Below, one piece after another: positions 8,327 to 18,458 of a stretch of 59,780 nucleotides of DNA. The notes below the pieces were generated by a model. That model had not been told where the DNA came from, did no database searches, and saw only the letters and a program-made list of their open reading frames with translations. Source of the stretch: Helicobacter aurati (lineage in GTDB: Bacteria > Campylobacterota > Campylobacteria > Campylobacterales > Helicobacteraceae); contig NZ_NXLW01000012.1 of assembly GCF_003364265.1 (NCBI RefSeq), positions 1-59,780 on the forward strand. The letters run 5' to 3'. Both the position numbers and the translations under genes were made by a program. Every line of letters begins with the position of its first letter. The stretch's first letter is position 1.

Positions 8327-11300
8327 CAATGGTTCCTGGGGGTTTGCTAGTAATATCATACACCACGCGGTTAATACCCTCAACCTCATTAATAATGCGG
8401 TTAGAGACAGATTCTAAAAAGCTATGGGGCAAATGTGCAAAAGTCGCCGTCATTCCATCGATTGCCTCAACCGCTCGGACGCAAATGGTGTTATCATAGG
8501 TGCGATTATCGCCCATTACCCCCACACTTCGGACATTGAGCAACACGCAAAACGCCTGCCACACTTTGTCATAATACCCCTGTTTTTGCAACTCCTCTAT
8601 AAAAATACAATCCGCCTCACGCAACAAATCCAAATCCCTCTTATTCACCTCTCCCATAATGCGAATGGCAAGTCCGGGTCCGGGGAAAGGGTGTCGCATT
8701 AGCATCGACTCTGGCATTCCTAGCTCCCTGCCTAACGCCCTCACTTCGTCTTTAAAAAGCTCCCGCAATGGCTCAATCAGCTCAAATTTCATCCACTCGG
8801 GCAAACCCCCGACATTATGATGGCTTTTAATCGTCTTGCTAGGTCCTTTTACGCTAACAGATTCAATCACATCAGGATAAAGCGTGCCTTGAGCTAGGAA
8901 TTTTATCTCACCCTTTTGATTATGCTTTTTTGCCTCTTTTTCAAAGACTTCAATAAAAGTCTCGCCAATGATTTTACGCTTAAGCTCGGGGTCTAGCACA
9001 CCTTTAAGGCGACTTAGAAATAGCTTGCTTGCATCTGCGGTAATGAGCGGGACTTTTAAGTTTTCTCTAAACATTTTCTCTACCGCCTCTCTCTCGCCCT
9101 TGCGTAAAAGCCCTGTATCGACAAACACAGGGATAAGATTCTCCCCAATGGCACGATAGAGCAAGGCGGCGACAACGCTAGAATCTACCCCGCCACTAAC
9201 GGCACACAGCACTTTGCTCGGCGTCTCTTTGTCGCTTTTTGTGGAGTCTGCACTCTCAACTTCGGTCATTAGCGATGAGCTAACTCCCTTGTTTAGAGCT
9301 TGACAACCACAAAAATTGTCTAAAGATACTTCCGAGCTAGATTCTAAATGATTTTGCTCACTCACATTTTGTCTCTTTATGTTTTGCTTTTCGTCTAGTA
9401 TTCTAAGGTTTTGCAAGTGTGGGTTTGTGGCTTTGCCACTGCACGCGGTAGTGCTTTCGTGGTCTTTTATGGATTTTGTGTGTGAGGCTAGACTAATGGT
9501 CTGCGAACCTGCAAAATCCACAAAATCTGCGGAATGATTGCCCGAAGCTGAATGCCTCCTAAAGCACGAATTAAGGTGGTCATTCACCATTCCCACACTT
9601 TGCATAAACGCATACATCATTGTGCTACCTACAAACTTAAAGCCTCTTTTTTGCAAATCTTTGCTAATCTTGTCTGAAAGCGGGGTTTTTGTCGGTATCT
9701 CACTCATAGACGCAAAATGATTGATGATTGGCTTACTATCTACAAAGCCCCAAATATACCTATCAAAACTCCCAAACTCGCTTTGAATCTCCAAAAACAA
9801 TTTCGCATTATGGATTGCGGATTCAATTTTTGCACGATTGCGGATAATGCCCTCATTACTCATCAACTCTTGAATCTTTGCTTCATCATAGTGTGCGATA
9901 ATTTTTGGGTCAAAGCCATCAAATGCTGCCCGAAATGCCTCGCGTTTTTTGAGAATGCTAATCCAGCTAAGCCCTGCTTGAAAGCCCTCTAAAACAAGCT
10001 GTTCAAAGAGTTTTTTGTCATCGTGTAGCGGCACCCCCCATTCTTTATCGTGATAATCCTCATAGAGCTTTCTTGCCACTTCGTCTTTATCTCTCGCCCA
10101 AGCGCAACGCGTTTTCCCTAGCACTTTTTCGCGTAGTTTTATAATCTCATTTTCGGCAAAGTTTCGCATATTCCAACTCGTGTCGCTTTTGCAAATATCA
10201 ATGGCAAAATTTTGCAAAATCTGCCCCCCACACTCGCTATGCACGACTTCGGGGTGGAATTGCAAAGCATAGATTTGTCGCGAAAAATCCGCAATGGCAC
10301 AATAATGCGTATTACCCGATTTTGCAAGCTCCACAAAGCCCTGCGGGATAGATTCTACCTTATCAGCGTGGCTCATCCACACGATAGAATCTTGCTTGAT
10401 GTTTTTAAAAAATGTCTCGATAATAATTCTCTGCTCTTTTGCTTGCTTAGTTAACTGCGCGATATGGTTATCTGCCGAATCGATTAAAGAATTTAGATAA
10501 ATATCGTTATGTGTGGAAGGAAGTTTTGATTGCAAGGCATAAATAAGCTGCTGTTTATCTATAACGTATAACAAATAATTCTCGTTATAAATGGCTAATT
10601 GATTGCTGTTGCGCGCAATATCATGACGATTTATTAACGTAAACCCTAGAGTTTCATAGAAATTGCAAGCCTCTCTTTCCTCCGATAAACAAGCCGTATA
10701 GAGCTTCTCCTGTGTACATATTGTTACAAAAACATCAAGTAGTGCTTTGCCCTCTACTGCAAAACTTGTATTTTGAGAGGTTAAAAAGATTTGAAAAATA
10801 TCCGTCCCAAACACATCGCTTACCAAAAAACCAAGTGTTCTATTCTCTTGATCGTCTCGTTTTTGTTGTCTATTGTTATTCACACTTAAGCAATGTTTGC
10901 AATTATCGAGAATTTTTTGCATAACAGTAAGACTAGAATCTAGCATTTCTTGAGGTAGGTCATGATGTGTTTGCGTAAAATATTCATACCATATCGCACT
11001 TAGATCTAATACCTCCTTAGAATCCGTAAGATTAATTGCAGAAATTTTTAATGGACTTTCAGAATTGCGAGATTGTGTATTCTCTTGAGAAATATAAAAA
11101 TGCTTATAAGCAAGAGGCATGATTCTACTTATCGTGCGAAATTCATAATAACGAACGTTCTCTTCTGCATTAACAATTTCCCTTGTCTTATCCATACCAA
11201 TGCGTCTAGCAACATTCTGTGAAGCAAGATTGTCTTCTCGACAAATGCAATATATTTCCTTTGCTCGTAAATGCTTAAATGCATAATCCTTACAAGCCTG

Positions 11301-13856
11301 TCCTACTTCTAACGCATAACCTTTATGCCAATAATTTTTGTGAAACATATAAGAAAGTTCAAGATAAGTCGTATAACACAGCCCCGCTTGCCCAATAACT
11401 TCGCCGCTTTGTTTTTCCACGACAACCCACCAACCAATGCCAAACTTCTGGTAATTTGTCCTTTCATTCTCTATCCATTCTTGTACTCCTTCATCGCTTA
11501 AAGCCCCTTTCCATGCTTGCATTGTTTCAGAATCTTGTAGCATAGCCTTTAAAGCCAAATAATCAGATTCTTGTAATGGACGCAAAATTGTACGTGGCGT
11601 TTGCAAGCTAAAATCATTGGTTAAAGTGTTCTTGATTCTATAAACAAGTCGTTGCATTTCACGTCCGCGATAACTCCAGATTGTTTCACCAATCAGAGTC
11701 GCTTGCAACTTGCTTGCCACAGACAAAGAGGCTTCATTACCTTCTTTAATAAGGAGATAAACTTCATTTGTACGCAACACCTTAAAAGCATATTCCTTGC
11801 ATCCTTCTGCAATCTCTACGCCATAGCCTTTATGCCAATGACTCTTTTTAATGATATAAGTCATACCGAGCACTTTCTTATCATGATACTTTTGTAGGCT
11901 AAGTCCAGCTTGTCCAATCATTTCGCCGCTTTGTTTTTCGATAACAGCCCAAAGTCCAAAGCCAAATCGTTTGTATCTCTCTTGTTGCGTTTCTAGCCAT
12001 TCTTGCACACTTGCATCATTAAAATTATATTCCCACGCACCCATTACTTCATAATCAAAGAGCATGGCATTAAGACTAGATATATCACTCTGCTTCATTT
12101 CGCGCGCAATCAGCCTTTGTGTGTCAAAAATAGGCATATTATAAACCAAACCAAAATGACGCATAAGATTCGGAACTTTCGCTCGAAAATGCACAAGCGG
12201 GAAATCTCTGCCTTGTCTATCTTTCGCGCTACGTGAATAAAGATAAAATCCCATAGAATGATAAAACTTAATCGCATCGGAATTTTCCTCATTGCAATCT
12301 AACAATACTTCCTCATAGTCTCCCAATCTCGTTTCTAGGGCATGCCGCATTAAAGCCTTACCAATGCCACTTTTAAACGCACTCGGTCGCACAAAAAGCA
12401 TTTCAATCTTATTCCCCAACAATCCAATAAATCCTAAACTCGTTCTGTAATCGCTAGCGAGGATAATGTGCAATGATGGTAATAATTCCCTTATATCCCG
12501 TTCTATCTCTACAATATGCTCTTGTCGCAGAAAGTGGTGTGTTGCATTAACAGAATCTCTCCATATCGTTACGATTTGTTCTGTTATTTCATCAGTGAGC
12601 GTTAACACTCCAACAGGAGCGTTAGATTCCCTTTCGTCATCAGACTTTGATGTAACGGCATGGAATCTCTGAAATTCTAAGGAAGCTTTTTCATTCTTTT
12701 CATGTGATGGAATAAGGGCTAAACTCTGCCAATCGTTAGCCGTCATTATATAGACAAAATGCGGCATAGCGACATTACCACGCGACGTGTGTATCTTCCC
12801 AACAATTCGCATTTCCAGACGTTTTGCTACGTTTTGTGGCGCAATTTTATCTGTTGCAATCAGGCTAATAAGAAGCGGTAAGCCCAATATTTCAAAAGCA
12901 TATTCCATACAAAGTCTGGCAGATTCTGTCGCGTAACCCTTATGCCAATGTTCTTTCTTGAAAATGTAGCTTAATTCAGGGAAAAAGCCTTTTTTACTTT
13001 GTAGAAGTTCGTAGATTTGTTGTTTTTTGTGGGGATTAGAAAAATAATTATCTCGCGTGATAGATTCCAAAATGCTAGAGATTCTCTCCTCTTGAGAATC
13101 TCTAGACGTGCTAGATTGTTGTTTAGAAACGTTTGTTGCATGGAGACGTGAATCCACTTGTTGTAAGGTGATTCCACATTGTCCAATCATTTCGCCGCTT
13201 TGTTTTTCTATAACAGCCCAAAGTCCAAAGCCATAATCTTGATAAGATTGTATTTGATTGTTAAGCCATGCCCTTGTCTCTTCTTCGCCTAATGGTCTGC
13301 CCCAAGCACTCATTAGGTTACTATCTTGTAACATCGGCTTTATATCTTTCCAATCAGAAAGAGAAAGTTTGCGCAAATAGAGATTAGCACTCGCGCGCAA
13401 TAATTCACTTTCTTGAAGCTCTTGCTTATAACGGCTTGGCGAATAACTGAAATCAAGATTCGATGAAGCTCGTTGCTCATACTCTACATTTGGCATTTGT
13501 ATTTGCAATGTGGCTTTACCAAATTCTTGCGCTCGCGCCTGTGTTACTTTCCCACCAAAAAAATCAGCAATGTATTGCATGCCGTAACAAATTCCTAATA
13601 TTGGAATATTAAGGGCAAATATTCTAGAATCTGGTTTATACGCATCTTTCCCATAAATACTAGCAGGTCCACCACTTAAAATAATTCCTCGCGGATTCTT
13701 TGCTTTAATAGAATCTATACTCGCAGAATAAGGAACAATTTCCGTATAGATTCCGAGCTCGCGCAATCTCCTTGCAATAAGTTGAGTGTATTGAGAACCA
13801 AAGTCAAGGACCAAGATTTGAGTTTGATGGACACAACCAATAGTATTATTCATCAT
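8316..13856 (-). CDS. guaA: Giant GMP synthase with GNAT domains and a Tag DNA glycosylase inserted
   Basis: This gene makes GMP from XMP, glutamine and ATP. The start is the ATG at 13856, preceded by AAAGGAGAA; an upstream ATG at 13877 lacks this. The product is about 1,846 residues (family about 510). Visible order: glutaminase N-part with catalytic C90 (GICYGMQ); a 1,030-residue insertion (about 120-1150) with GNAT-like domains near 152-372, 415-561, 574-743, 748-910 and a decayed one near 935-1100; the glutaminase rest with H1201 and E1203 (FHPE); a Tag-like 3-methyladenine glycosylase (about 1248-1434) with zinc ligands C1251, H1269, H1427 and C1431; a low-complexity linker; then the ATP-pyrophosphatase (SGGVDSS, 1554-1560) and dimerisation domain to TIEWE. 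All essential motifs are kept in one uninterrupted frame. Whether the protein is cleaved or the guest domains are active is unknown. Confidence 0.93.
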   Translation of the reverse strand: MMNNTIGCVHQTQILVLDFGSQYTQLIARRLRELGIYTEIVPYSASIDSIKAKNPRGIILSGGPASIYGKDAYKPDSRIFALNIPILGICYGMQYIADFFGGKVTQARAQEFGKATLQIQMPNVEYEQRASSNLDFSYSPSRYKQELQESELLRASANLYLRKLSLSDWKDIKPMLQDSNLMSAWGRPLGEEETRAWLNNQIQSYQDYGFGLWAVIEKQSGEMIGQCGITLQQVDSRLHATNVSKQQSSTSRDSQEERISSILESITRDNYFSNPHKKQQIYELLQSKKGFFPELSYIFKKEHWHKGYATESARLCMEYAFEILGLPLLISLIATDKIAPQNVAKRLEMRIVGKIHTSRGNVAMPHFVYIMTANDWQSLALIPSHEKNEKASLEFQRFHAVTSKSDDERESNAPVGVLTLTDEITEQIVTIWRDSVNATHHFLRQEHIVEIERDIRELLPSLHIILASDYRTSLGFIGLLGNKIEMLFVRPSAFKSGIGKALMRHALETRLGDYEEVLLDCNEENSDAIKFYHSMGFYLYSRSAKDRQGRDFPLVHFRAKVPNLMRHFGLVYNMPIFDTQRLIAREMKQSDISSLNAMLFDYEVMGAWEYNFNDASVQEWLETQQERYKRFGFGLWAVIEKQSGEMIGQAGLSLQKYHDKKVLGMTYIIKKSHWHKGYGVEIAEGCKEYAFKVLRTNEVYLLIKEGNEASLSVASKLQATLIGETIWSYRGREMQRLVYRIKNTLTNDFSLQTPRTILRPLQESDYLALKAMLQDSETMQAWKGALSDEGVQEWIENERTNYQKFGIGWWVVVEKQSGEVIGQAGLCYTTYLELSYMFHKNYWHKGYALEVGQACKDYAFKHLRAKEIYCICREDNLASQNVARRIGMDKTREIVNAEENVRYYEFRTISRIMPLAYKHFYISQENTQSRNSESPLKISAINLTDSKEVLDLSAIWYEYFTQTHHDLPQEMLDSSLTVMQKILDNCKHCLSVNNNRQQKRDDQENRTLGFLVSDVFGTDIFQIFLTSQNTSFAVEGKALLDVFVTICTQEKLYTACLSEEREACNFYETLGFTLINRHDIARNSNQLAIYNENYLLYVIDKQQLIYALQSKLPSTHNDIYLNSLIDSADNHIAQLTKQAKEQRIIIETFFKNIKQDSIVWMSHADKVESIPQGFVELAKSGNTHYCAIADFSRQIYALQFHPEVVHSECGGQILQNFAIDICKSDTSWNMRNFAENEIIKLREKVLGKTRCAWARDKDEVARKLYEDYHDKEWGVPLHDDKKLFEQLVLEGFQAGLSWISILKKREAFRAAFDGFDPKIIAHYDEAKIQELMSNEGIIRNRAKIESAIHNAKLFLEIQSEFGSFDRYIWGFVDSKPIINHFASMSEIPTKTPLSDKISKDLQKRGFKFVGSTMMYAFMQSVGMVNDHLNSCFRRHSASGNHSADFVDFAGSQTISLASHTKSIKDHESTTACSGKATNPHLQNLRILDEKQNIKRQNVSEQNHLESSSEVSLDNFCGCQALNKGVSSSLMTEVESADSTKSDKETPSKVLCAVSGGVDSSVVAALLYRAIGENLIPVFVDTGLLRKGEREAVEKMFRENLKVPLITADASKLFLSRLKGVLDPELKRKIIGETFIEVFEKEAKKHNQKGEIKFLAQGTLYPDVIESVSVKGPSKTIKSHHNVGGLPEWMKFELIEPLRELFKDEVRALGRELGMPESMLMRHPFPGPGLAIRIMGEVNKRDLDLLREADCIFIEELQKQGYYDKVWQAFCVLLNVRSVGVMGDNRTYDNTICVRAVEAIDGMTATFAHLPHSFLESVSNRIINEVEGINRVVYDITSKPPGTIEWE

Positions 13857-14030
13857 TTCTCCTTTATGAAATAACATTGTTACATTATATGCAATTATAT
13901 CTTTGATTTAAACTACGTTTAGAAAATTAAAGTGTCTTGTAAGTGCCTACGTATTACTTAAGTGTATTTCAGTAAATCATGAAGAAAAGACAACTCGTAA
14001 CATTCCTATTCGTTGTTGCGTCAGTGGTAG

Positions 14031-14615
14031 TTACTTCACTCCAAAAGAAACTATTTTCTTTAATCCTTCGCTCACAGTCATGTCGGATTTCTTAATCTTG
14101 TCTTTATGGATTCTAAAGAGCAATCCAGAAGTTGGCGGCGCAAAGGGGCAAAATACCCAGAAATAATCTTTTTCTTCTCGCGTGATAAATCCAATAATTT
14201 CATTGTTTCCTATCTCCACAAACGCAACGCCTAAATATTTTTCCTTTGAATTCCCACTTATCATGGTAATCAAATCTTTCAGGGTATGATAGACGCTCCC
14301 AATAAACGGAATCTTTGAAACAAACCATTCTCCCACTTTGATGAAAATGGCGTTTTGATTTTTTTCGAATCTATAACCTAAATAGAAAATCATTAATAAC
14401 ATAAAAACAAGCAATCCGCAACTAACAAGAATGCTCGGAAATTGCGTGTCAATTTCTTCATTAGCGAACATCTCCACAGCAAAAGATACAGCAAGGCTAA
14501 GTAATGTCCAAAGAGAATCAAGCACACCAAAGAGAAAATACAGCAGCCAAATCACAAGGGCGAACGGCAAAATAACCATAATCCCCTTACCGAATATGCG
14601 AAACAGACCTGACAT
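14031..14615 (-). CDS. DUF502 family inner-membrane protein
   Basis: This is a roughly 194-residue membrane protein of the DUF502 family, recognised from its two N-terminal hydrophobic segments and the conserved soluble part (KIPFIGSVYHTLKDLI and FVEIGNNEIIGFITRE). The start ATG at 14615 is chosen because AAGGAAA precedes it; an upstream in-frame ATG at 14651 has no such site. The function of the family is not established. It lies downstream of gltX but behind a hairpin that looks like a terminator, so it probably has its own promoter or depends on readthrough. Confidence 0.8.
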   Translation of the reverse strand: MSGLFRIFGKGIMVILPFALVIWLLYFLFGVLDSLWTLLSLAVSFAVEMFANEEIDTQFPSILVSCGLLVFMLLMIFYLGYRFEKNQNAIFIKVGEWFVSKIPFIGSVYHTLKDLITMISGNSKEKYLGVAFVEIGNNEIIGFITREEKDYFWVFCPFAPPTSGLLFRIHKDKIKKSDMTVSEGLKKIVSFGVK

Positions 14616-14659
14616 AATAGTTTCCTTAACGTTAAAATAAATCACTTGCAAGACATGAT

Positions 14660-14686
14660 TCTAAAAGGGCAATCGCTGGTTGCCCT
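14660..14686 (-). terminator. Probable intrinsic terminator after gltX
   Basis: On the minus strand a 7-bp stem AGGGCAA/TTGCCCT with a 7-nt loop is followed by TTTTAG. It sits 40 nt after the gltX stop and before the DUF502 gene. The U-tract is short, so termination may be partial. Confidence 0.6.
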
Positions 14687-14725
14687 ACAAGTCTCTTTGC
14701 TGTCGCTCTTAGTTCATTACAAAAT

Positions 14726-16165
14726 CTATACATTGCGGCAGTATAACAAAAAAGATTCTATTCGCTTTTGTACTGCAACATTCCCTAAGATAAATATACA
14801 AGCACCCAAATCAATGCCGCCTTTTTTCCCCAACAATGCTAAACGTAAACTTTGCATAAAGAGGCTAGGCTTTATTTTTGATTCTAATCTTTGACTAAAA
14901 TCATGAATGAACGTTTTGTAGGCTTGCGCATTATCGCCACAAAAAGATTCTAAATGCTTAGAAAAATCTTTAAGAGAATCCACAAGTGTTGTTGCATGCT
15001 GCGCTGTAAAAAGTTTATGGAACATTGATTCATCATACACTGCTCCTTTTTCTTGATTGAGATTGCTCGCTAACGGAGCATAGAGTATTTCTATAATCCC
15101 CTTTTGAAAGTCGCATAAAGTATTGACTCTAGTTTTTACTTCGCATAACAAAACAGACGCTCTTTCTTTGGAATCACGCATTAGTTCATGCAATTCACTA
15201 AGGTTGAGTAAAGCGGCTAAGGTTTGTTCATCAAGCGTTTTAATATGCTCACTATTTAACCAATACAACTTTGAGAAATTGCAAGCCGAAGCCTTGCTAT
15301 TAATCTTTTCAGGATAGAAACATTCAAGCATTTCTTGCAGACTAAAAATCTCTTTGTCCCCGTCACTATAACCCAATCTAAACAAAAAATTCAGTAAAGC
15401 TTCAGGAAGGATTCCAGCTCGTTTGTATTCTAAAACCGAGAGTGCGCCATCTCTTTTGCTAAGTTTTTGCCCCTTTTCATTGCAAATCATAGGAATGTGA
15501 TAAAATCTAGGTATCGCAAACCCCAAAGCTTCGTAGATAATGAGCTGCTTAGGCGTATTAGAAATATGATCATCGCCACGCAATAAATCCGTAATATTAC
15601 TTAGCGCATCATCAATAGCAACGACAAAATTATAAGTGGGCGTTCCATCATTTCGCAAAATCACAAAATCATTAATTTCACTTGCCGCAAAGCTAATCTT
15701 GCCCTTAATCCCATCAACAAAGCTTATTTCTCCTTGTAGCGGTGCTTTAATGCGCACACAAGGCTTTACATCCGCTGGAATCTCCCCCGTATAATCACGA
15801 TATTTACGTGTAAGCTCTGTATGATTGCCACTTCTCTCTTCCCGCATAGCCTGCAATTCATCGGGGGAAAGATAACAAAAGTAGGCTTTCTTAGAATCTA
15901 AGAGCTTCTTCGCGTATTCTTGATAGATTTCTAATCTTTGACTTTGATACCATACAGGCTCATCATATTCTAAACCAACCCACTCGAAAGCCTCTAGGAT
16001 TCCCTGTAATGCCTCTTGAGTGTTGCGTCTCGTATCTGTGTCTTCGATTCTTAAGAGAAACTTTCCTTTTTTTGCCCTCGCATGCAAATAACTATAAAGT
16101 GCCGTTCGTAATCCCCCTATGTGTAAATGTCCAGTAGGAGATGGGGCAAATCTTGTAACAATCAT
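14726..16165 (-). CDS. gltX: Glutamyl-tRNA synthetase (GltX1 type)
   Basis: This class I aminoacyl-tRNA synthetase charges tRNA-Glu. The start ATG at 16165 gives MIVTRFAPSPTGHLHIGG, with the HIGH-type motif near residues 11-16 and AAAGG upstream; the longer frame to 16231 would add 22 residues not seen in the family. The KMSKS-type motif is KLSKRDGA, and the C-terminus has the expected anticodon-binding region ending in SLRLALLGKKGGI. At about 479 residues it matches the H. pylori GltX1 type (as I remember it) better than the GltX2 type that mischarges tRNA-Gln. A TATAAT box lies 31 nt upstream. Confidence 0.95.
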   Translation of the reverse strand: MIVTRFAPSPTGHLHIGGLRTALYSYLHARAKKGKFLLRIEDTDTRRNTQEALQGILEAFEWVGLEYDEPVWYQSQRLEIYQEYAKKLLDSKKAYFCYLSPDELQAMREERSGNHTELTRKYRDYTGEIPADVKPCVRIKAPLQGEISFVDGIKGKISFAASEINDFVILRNDGTPTYNFVVAIDDALSNITDLLRGDDHISNTPKQLIIYEALGFAIPRFYHIPMICNEKGQKLSKRDGALSVLEYKRAGILPEALLNFLFRLGYSDGDKEIFSLQEMLECFYPEKINSKASACNFSKLYWLNSEHIKTLDEQTLAALLNLSELHELMRDSKERASVLLCEVKTRVNTLCDFQKGIIEILYAPLASNLNQEKGAVYDESMFHKLFTAQHATTLVDSLKDFSKHLESFCGDNAQAYKTFIHDFSQRLESKIKPSLFMQSLRLALLGKKGGIDLGACIFILGNVAVQKRIESFLLYCRNV

Positions 16166-16195
16166 GCAATACCTTTCAACAAATTTTAAGACAAT

Positions 16196-16201
16196 ATTAT
16201 A
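16196..16201 (-). promoter_or_regulatory. Probable -10 box of gltX
   Basis: TATAAT on the minus strand, about 31 nt upstream of the gltX ATG. This implies a 5' untranslated region of roughly 25 nt. An 8-1-8 palindrome (TTGATTCT-T-AGAATCAA, 16231-16247) lies just upstream of the expected -35 position and could be an operator. Confidence 0.55.
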
Positions 16202-16247
16202 CTCTGAAATTGCAGTTGGAGAGAATTGCATTGATTCTTAGAATCAA

Positions 16248-16581
16248 ATCTTTTTACAAGGCTATATATTATTGTGGTGGGTTGATTTACGGTATTTCCT
16301 AATACTCAAATAATTCAATCAATCTTGATAATTAGCTGTATTTCTAGTAATTGTTTATGGTATTGCTTGTTTAGAATCTGTAACTTAATATCAGATTTGT
16401 ATTCTCGTTTTGAAATTATTTCATTAAAACTTGCTTTTCATACTTCATTGCATAACTCATTCATCATAAAGCTTATAGACAATTTCTAGCCTATAATCTT
16501 GCTGTTATTTCTACTAAAAACCGCAAACGAATTGCGACTTTTAAACTTAAGTGAAACATTAATTCAAGATTCTATCGTTGC
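16248..16581. other. Intergenic region between gltX and pxpC
   Basis: About 330 bases of AT-rich DNA without a convincing reading frame. An 8-bp inverted repeat AGATTCTA/TAGAATCT (16567-16574 and 16588-16595) straddles the pxpC stop and could weakly terminate the pxp transcript, but it lacks a U-tract. Nothing else was recognised. Confidence 0.5.
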
Positions 16582-17559
16582 TTATTGTAGAATCTCGCGC
16601 AATCTATGCAACCTTGCCTGATAAGCCTTCCTAGCCATAAGTGCCTCTTCCATATTTACACTTTTAAATCGAACTTTATGATTGGGAGGTAATTGTCCCA
16701 TAGTATCTAAATCACAACTAATCACCGTGCAATACATTGCAAACCCGCCGCCGCTTGGAGCATCGCGTAAAAGCACGATAGGTTCATTCCCGCCTGGTGC
16801 TTGCATAGAGCCCACAGGATAACACGCATCAGGGATATTACTCGGATCGCTGCCTGCCCCAAAAGGCTGTGGAAGATTCTTGTATTGGAACTTTCGCCCA
16901 GTTTTAAAGCGATAGCCTGTCCTATCTGCTTCACTTGAAACCACAAAAGTATCTTCAAACAAACCTCGCACAGATTCTTCTGTAAGCTTATAATCCTGCA
17001 ATCCCATAATCACACGTAACGTTTCTTCTGGTTGCAATGTAACTTTAAATTCATTAGGGAGACACTTCCCAACTTGTGGAATAGCCTCAAAACTTCCAAT
17101 AGGCAATGAATCATTTACTTGGAGTTTCCTTCCTTTATATCCACCAATGCCGCCAAGCGGATAAGTCGAGCGAGAACCCATCACAACAGGCACATCAATA
17201 CCGCCCTTAACACAAATATAGGCTCTTGCCCCGCCACGTAAAAAATCAAAACTTAGTTTGCCACCTGCTGGAATCTCAATCACACTATACGCGGCTTGTT
17301 TTTCTCCATTAACAATAGGCGTCATTTGCGCGCCTGTAATCGCAACATAACTCTTTTCACTAAACTCAAGTACTGGTCCCATAAGCGAGACTTCAAGTGC
17401 GGCTGCATTTTCGTCATTTCCGAGCAAAAGATTCCCTGCCTTAAATGAAAGCTGATCGAGCGCGCCGCCCGGCGGAATACCCAAATGATAATATCCATAT
17501 CTACCAGAATCCTCAACATAAGTCGCTAGCCCGGGCTGAATAACTTTGATACTAGCCAT
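16582..17559 (-). CDS. pxpC: 5-oxoprolinase subunit PxpC (KipA/DUF183 family)
   Basis: This subunit of the ATP-dependent 5-oxoprolinase opens 5-oxo-L-proline to glutamate together with PxpA and PxpB. The start is the ATG at 17559, behind a strong GGAGGTGCT site inside pxpB; the longer frame to 17613 is just pxpB out of frame. The product begins MASIKVIQPGLATYVEDSGRYGY, and the GIPPGGALDQLSF motif near the N-terminus is a hallmark of the KipA/urea-amidolyase-like fold. It is about 325 residues, normal for the family. It overlaps pxpB by 8 nt and is the last gene of the cluster. Confidence 0.9.
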   Translation of the reverse strand: MASIKVIQPGLATYVEDSGRYGYYHLGIPPGGALDQLSFKAGNLLLGNDENAAALEVSLMGPVLEFSEKSYVAITGAQMTPIVNGEKQAAYSVIEIPAGGKLSFDFLRGGARAYICVKGGIDVPVVMGSRSTYPLGGIGGYKGRKLQVNDSLPIGSFEAIPQVGKCLPNEFKVTLQPEETLRVIMGLQDYKLTEESVRGLFEDTFVVSSEADRTGYRFKTGRKFQYKNLPQPFGAGSDPSNIPDACYPVGSMQAPGGNEPIVLLRDAPSGGGFAMYCTVISCDLDTMGQLPPNHKVRFKSVNMEEALMARKAYQARLHRLREILQ

Positions 17560-18448
17560 GTAGCACCTCCAAAAGTTGTTTGTTGTATTGTGTTGGGTTG
17601 CTTTTCCATTCATTAAGCGAGAAAGTTGTGTTACGTATTTTTAAGCTGAATGTGCCATTTTCAACTTCACTTACGGCTTGACGATAAGCATTCTCATCGC
17701 ACGGTGTAAACTTAATAATATCCCCCGGATTAAGAAACACCATAGAATCCTTGAAATAAGAAAGTTTTTGTTGCGGATCCCATACAGGGGCTGGAGTGAT
17801 GCCCATCATCTGATAGCCGCCCCCTCCCTGTACAGCATAGATACAGCCAAAACATCCACCATGTCCAATTGTGAGCTTTGGCGTATCTGTACGTGCAATG
17901 AGATATTTTGGAACTTCGATTTGCCTTTGCCTCTCGACAAGCTGATACAACCAAGGAAGCCCTGCTACAAAACCTATCATACTGACAAACCAAGGGCTTT
18001 CTGAATGTGCTTTAATAAAGCTTTGCACAGAATCATAGCCATTAATCTTAGTAGCATATTCAATATCTGTCATATTAGAATCAAAGTTAGAATTAGCAGC
18101 GCGAACTTGATGGTTATTACGGAATCTCATAAGAGTTTCATGCGTTATAGAATCCTGATACCACACAGGAAACTCAATAATCCTTGTCTTAATCTCCGCA
18201 TTATCTGCATTCACTTCTTGTTCAAGCTCCTTTAGTAGGCTAAGTGCTTTTTGATAATGTAAAATGTCTGGATTGAAACGAATCATAAAAGACGCATTTG
18301 CCGGACAAATCTCTGTAATTCCTGCAATATTTTGTTCTTTTAGTTTGTTACAAATTGCCATAGCTTGGAAAAATGCTTCCAAGCTCATGCCATCCTCGCT
18401 GATTTCAACATAAAGAAATTCATCTCCGCCGAAAGTATATTTAAACAT
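17552..18448 (-). CDS. pxpB: 5-oxoprolinase subunit PxpB (KipI family)
   Basis: This 298-residue KipI-type protein is partner of PxpC in 5-oxoproline hydrolysis. The family signature GGCFGCIYAVQGGGGYQMMGITPAPVWDP is split here as GHGGCFG (about 195-201) and GGGYQMMGITPAPVWDP (about 208-224). The N-terminus (MFKYTFGGDEFLYVEI) is typical. It is roughly 70 residues longer than B. subtilis KipI, mostly around residues 85-175. It follows the biotin carboxylase gene by 10 nt and overlaps pxpC, so one transcript is likely. Confidence 0.9.
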   Translation of the reverse strand: MFKYTFGGDEFLYVEISEDGMSLEAFFQAMAICNKLKEQNIAGITEICPANASFMIRFNPDILHYQKALSLLKELEQEVNADNAEIKTRIIEFPVWYQDSITHETLMRFRNNHQVRAANSNFDSNMTDIEYATKINGYDSVQSFIKAHSESPWFVSMIGFVAGLPWLYQLVERQRQIEVPKYLIARTDTPKLTIGHGGCFGCIYAVQGGGGYQMMGITPAPVWDPQQKLSYFKDSMVFLNPGDIIKFTPCDENAYRQAVSEVENGTFSLKIRNTTFSLNEWKSNPTQYNKQLLEVLHG

Positions 18449-18458
18449 GCTAACCTCC

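Noticed and set aside
1-8330. Integrative element with integrase, or prophage
   Set aside because: No recombinase, transposase, phage or plasmid gene is present in or between the cassettes. All eight full-length genes are nucleases or methylases.
8424-8702. Plus-strand frames repeated across the guaA copies (for example beginning [14 protein letters not shown])
   Set aside because: These are antisense shadows of the guaA tail; their conservation is explained by guaA itself.
8316-13856. Inteins as explanation for the long GuaA
   Set aside because: The inserted regions match GNAT and Tag domains; no splicing motifs (N-terminal Cys/Ser block A, C-terminal HN) flank them.
13857-14030. Purine riboswitch before guaA
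   Set aside because: Only about 170 bp lie between guaA and the neighbouring gene, and I see no conserved purine-aptamer core.
16166-16581. Hidden small RNA or gene between gltX and pxpC
   Set aside because: Palindromes are present, but there is no promoter-terminator pair in one direction and no open frame worth calling.
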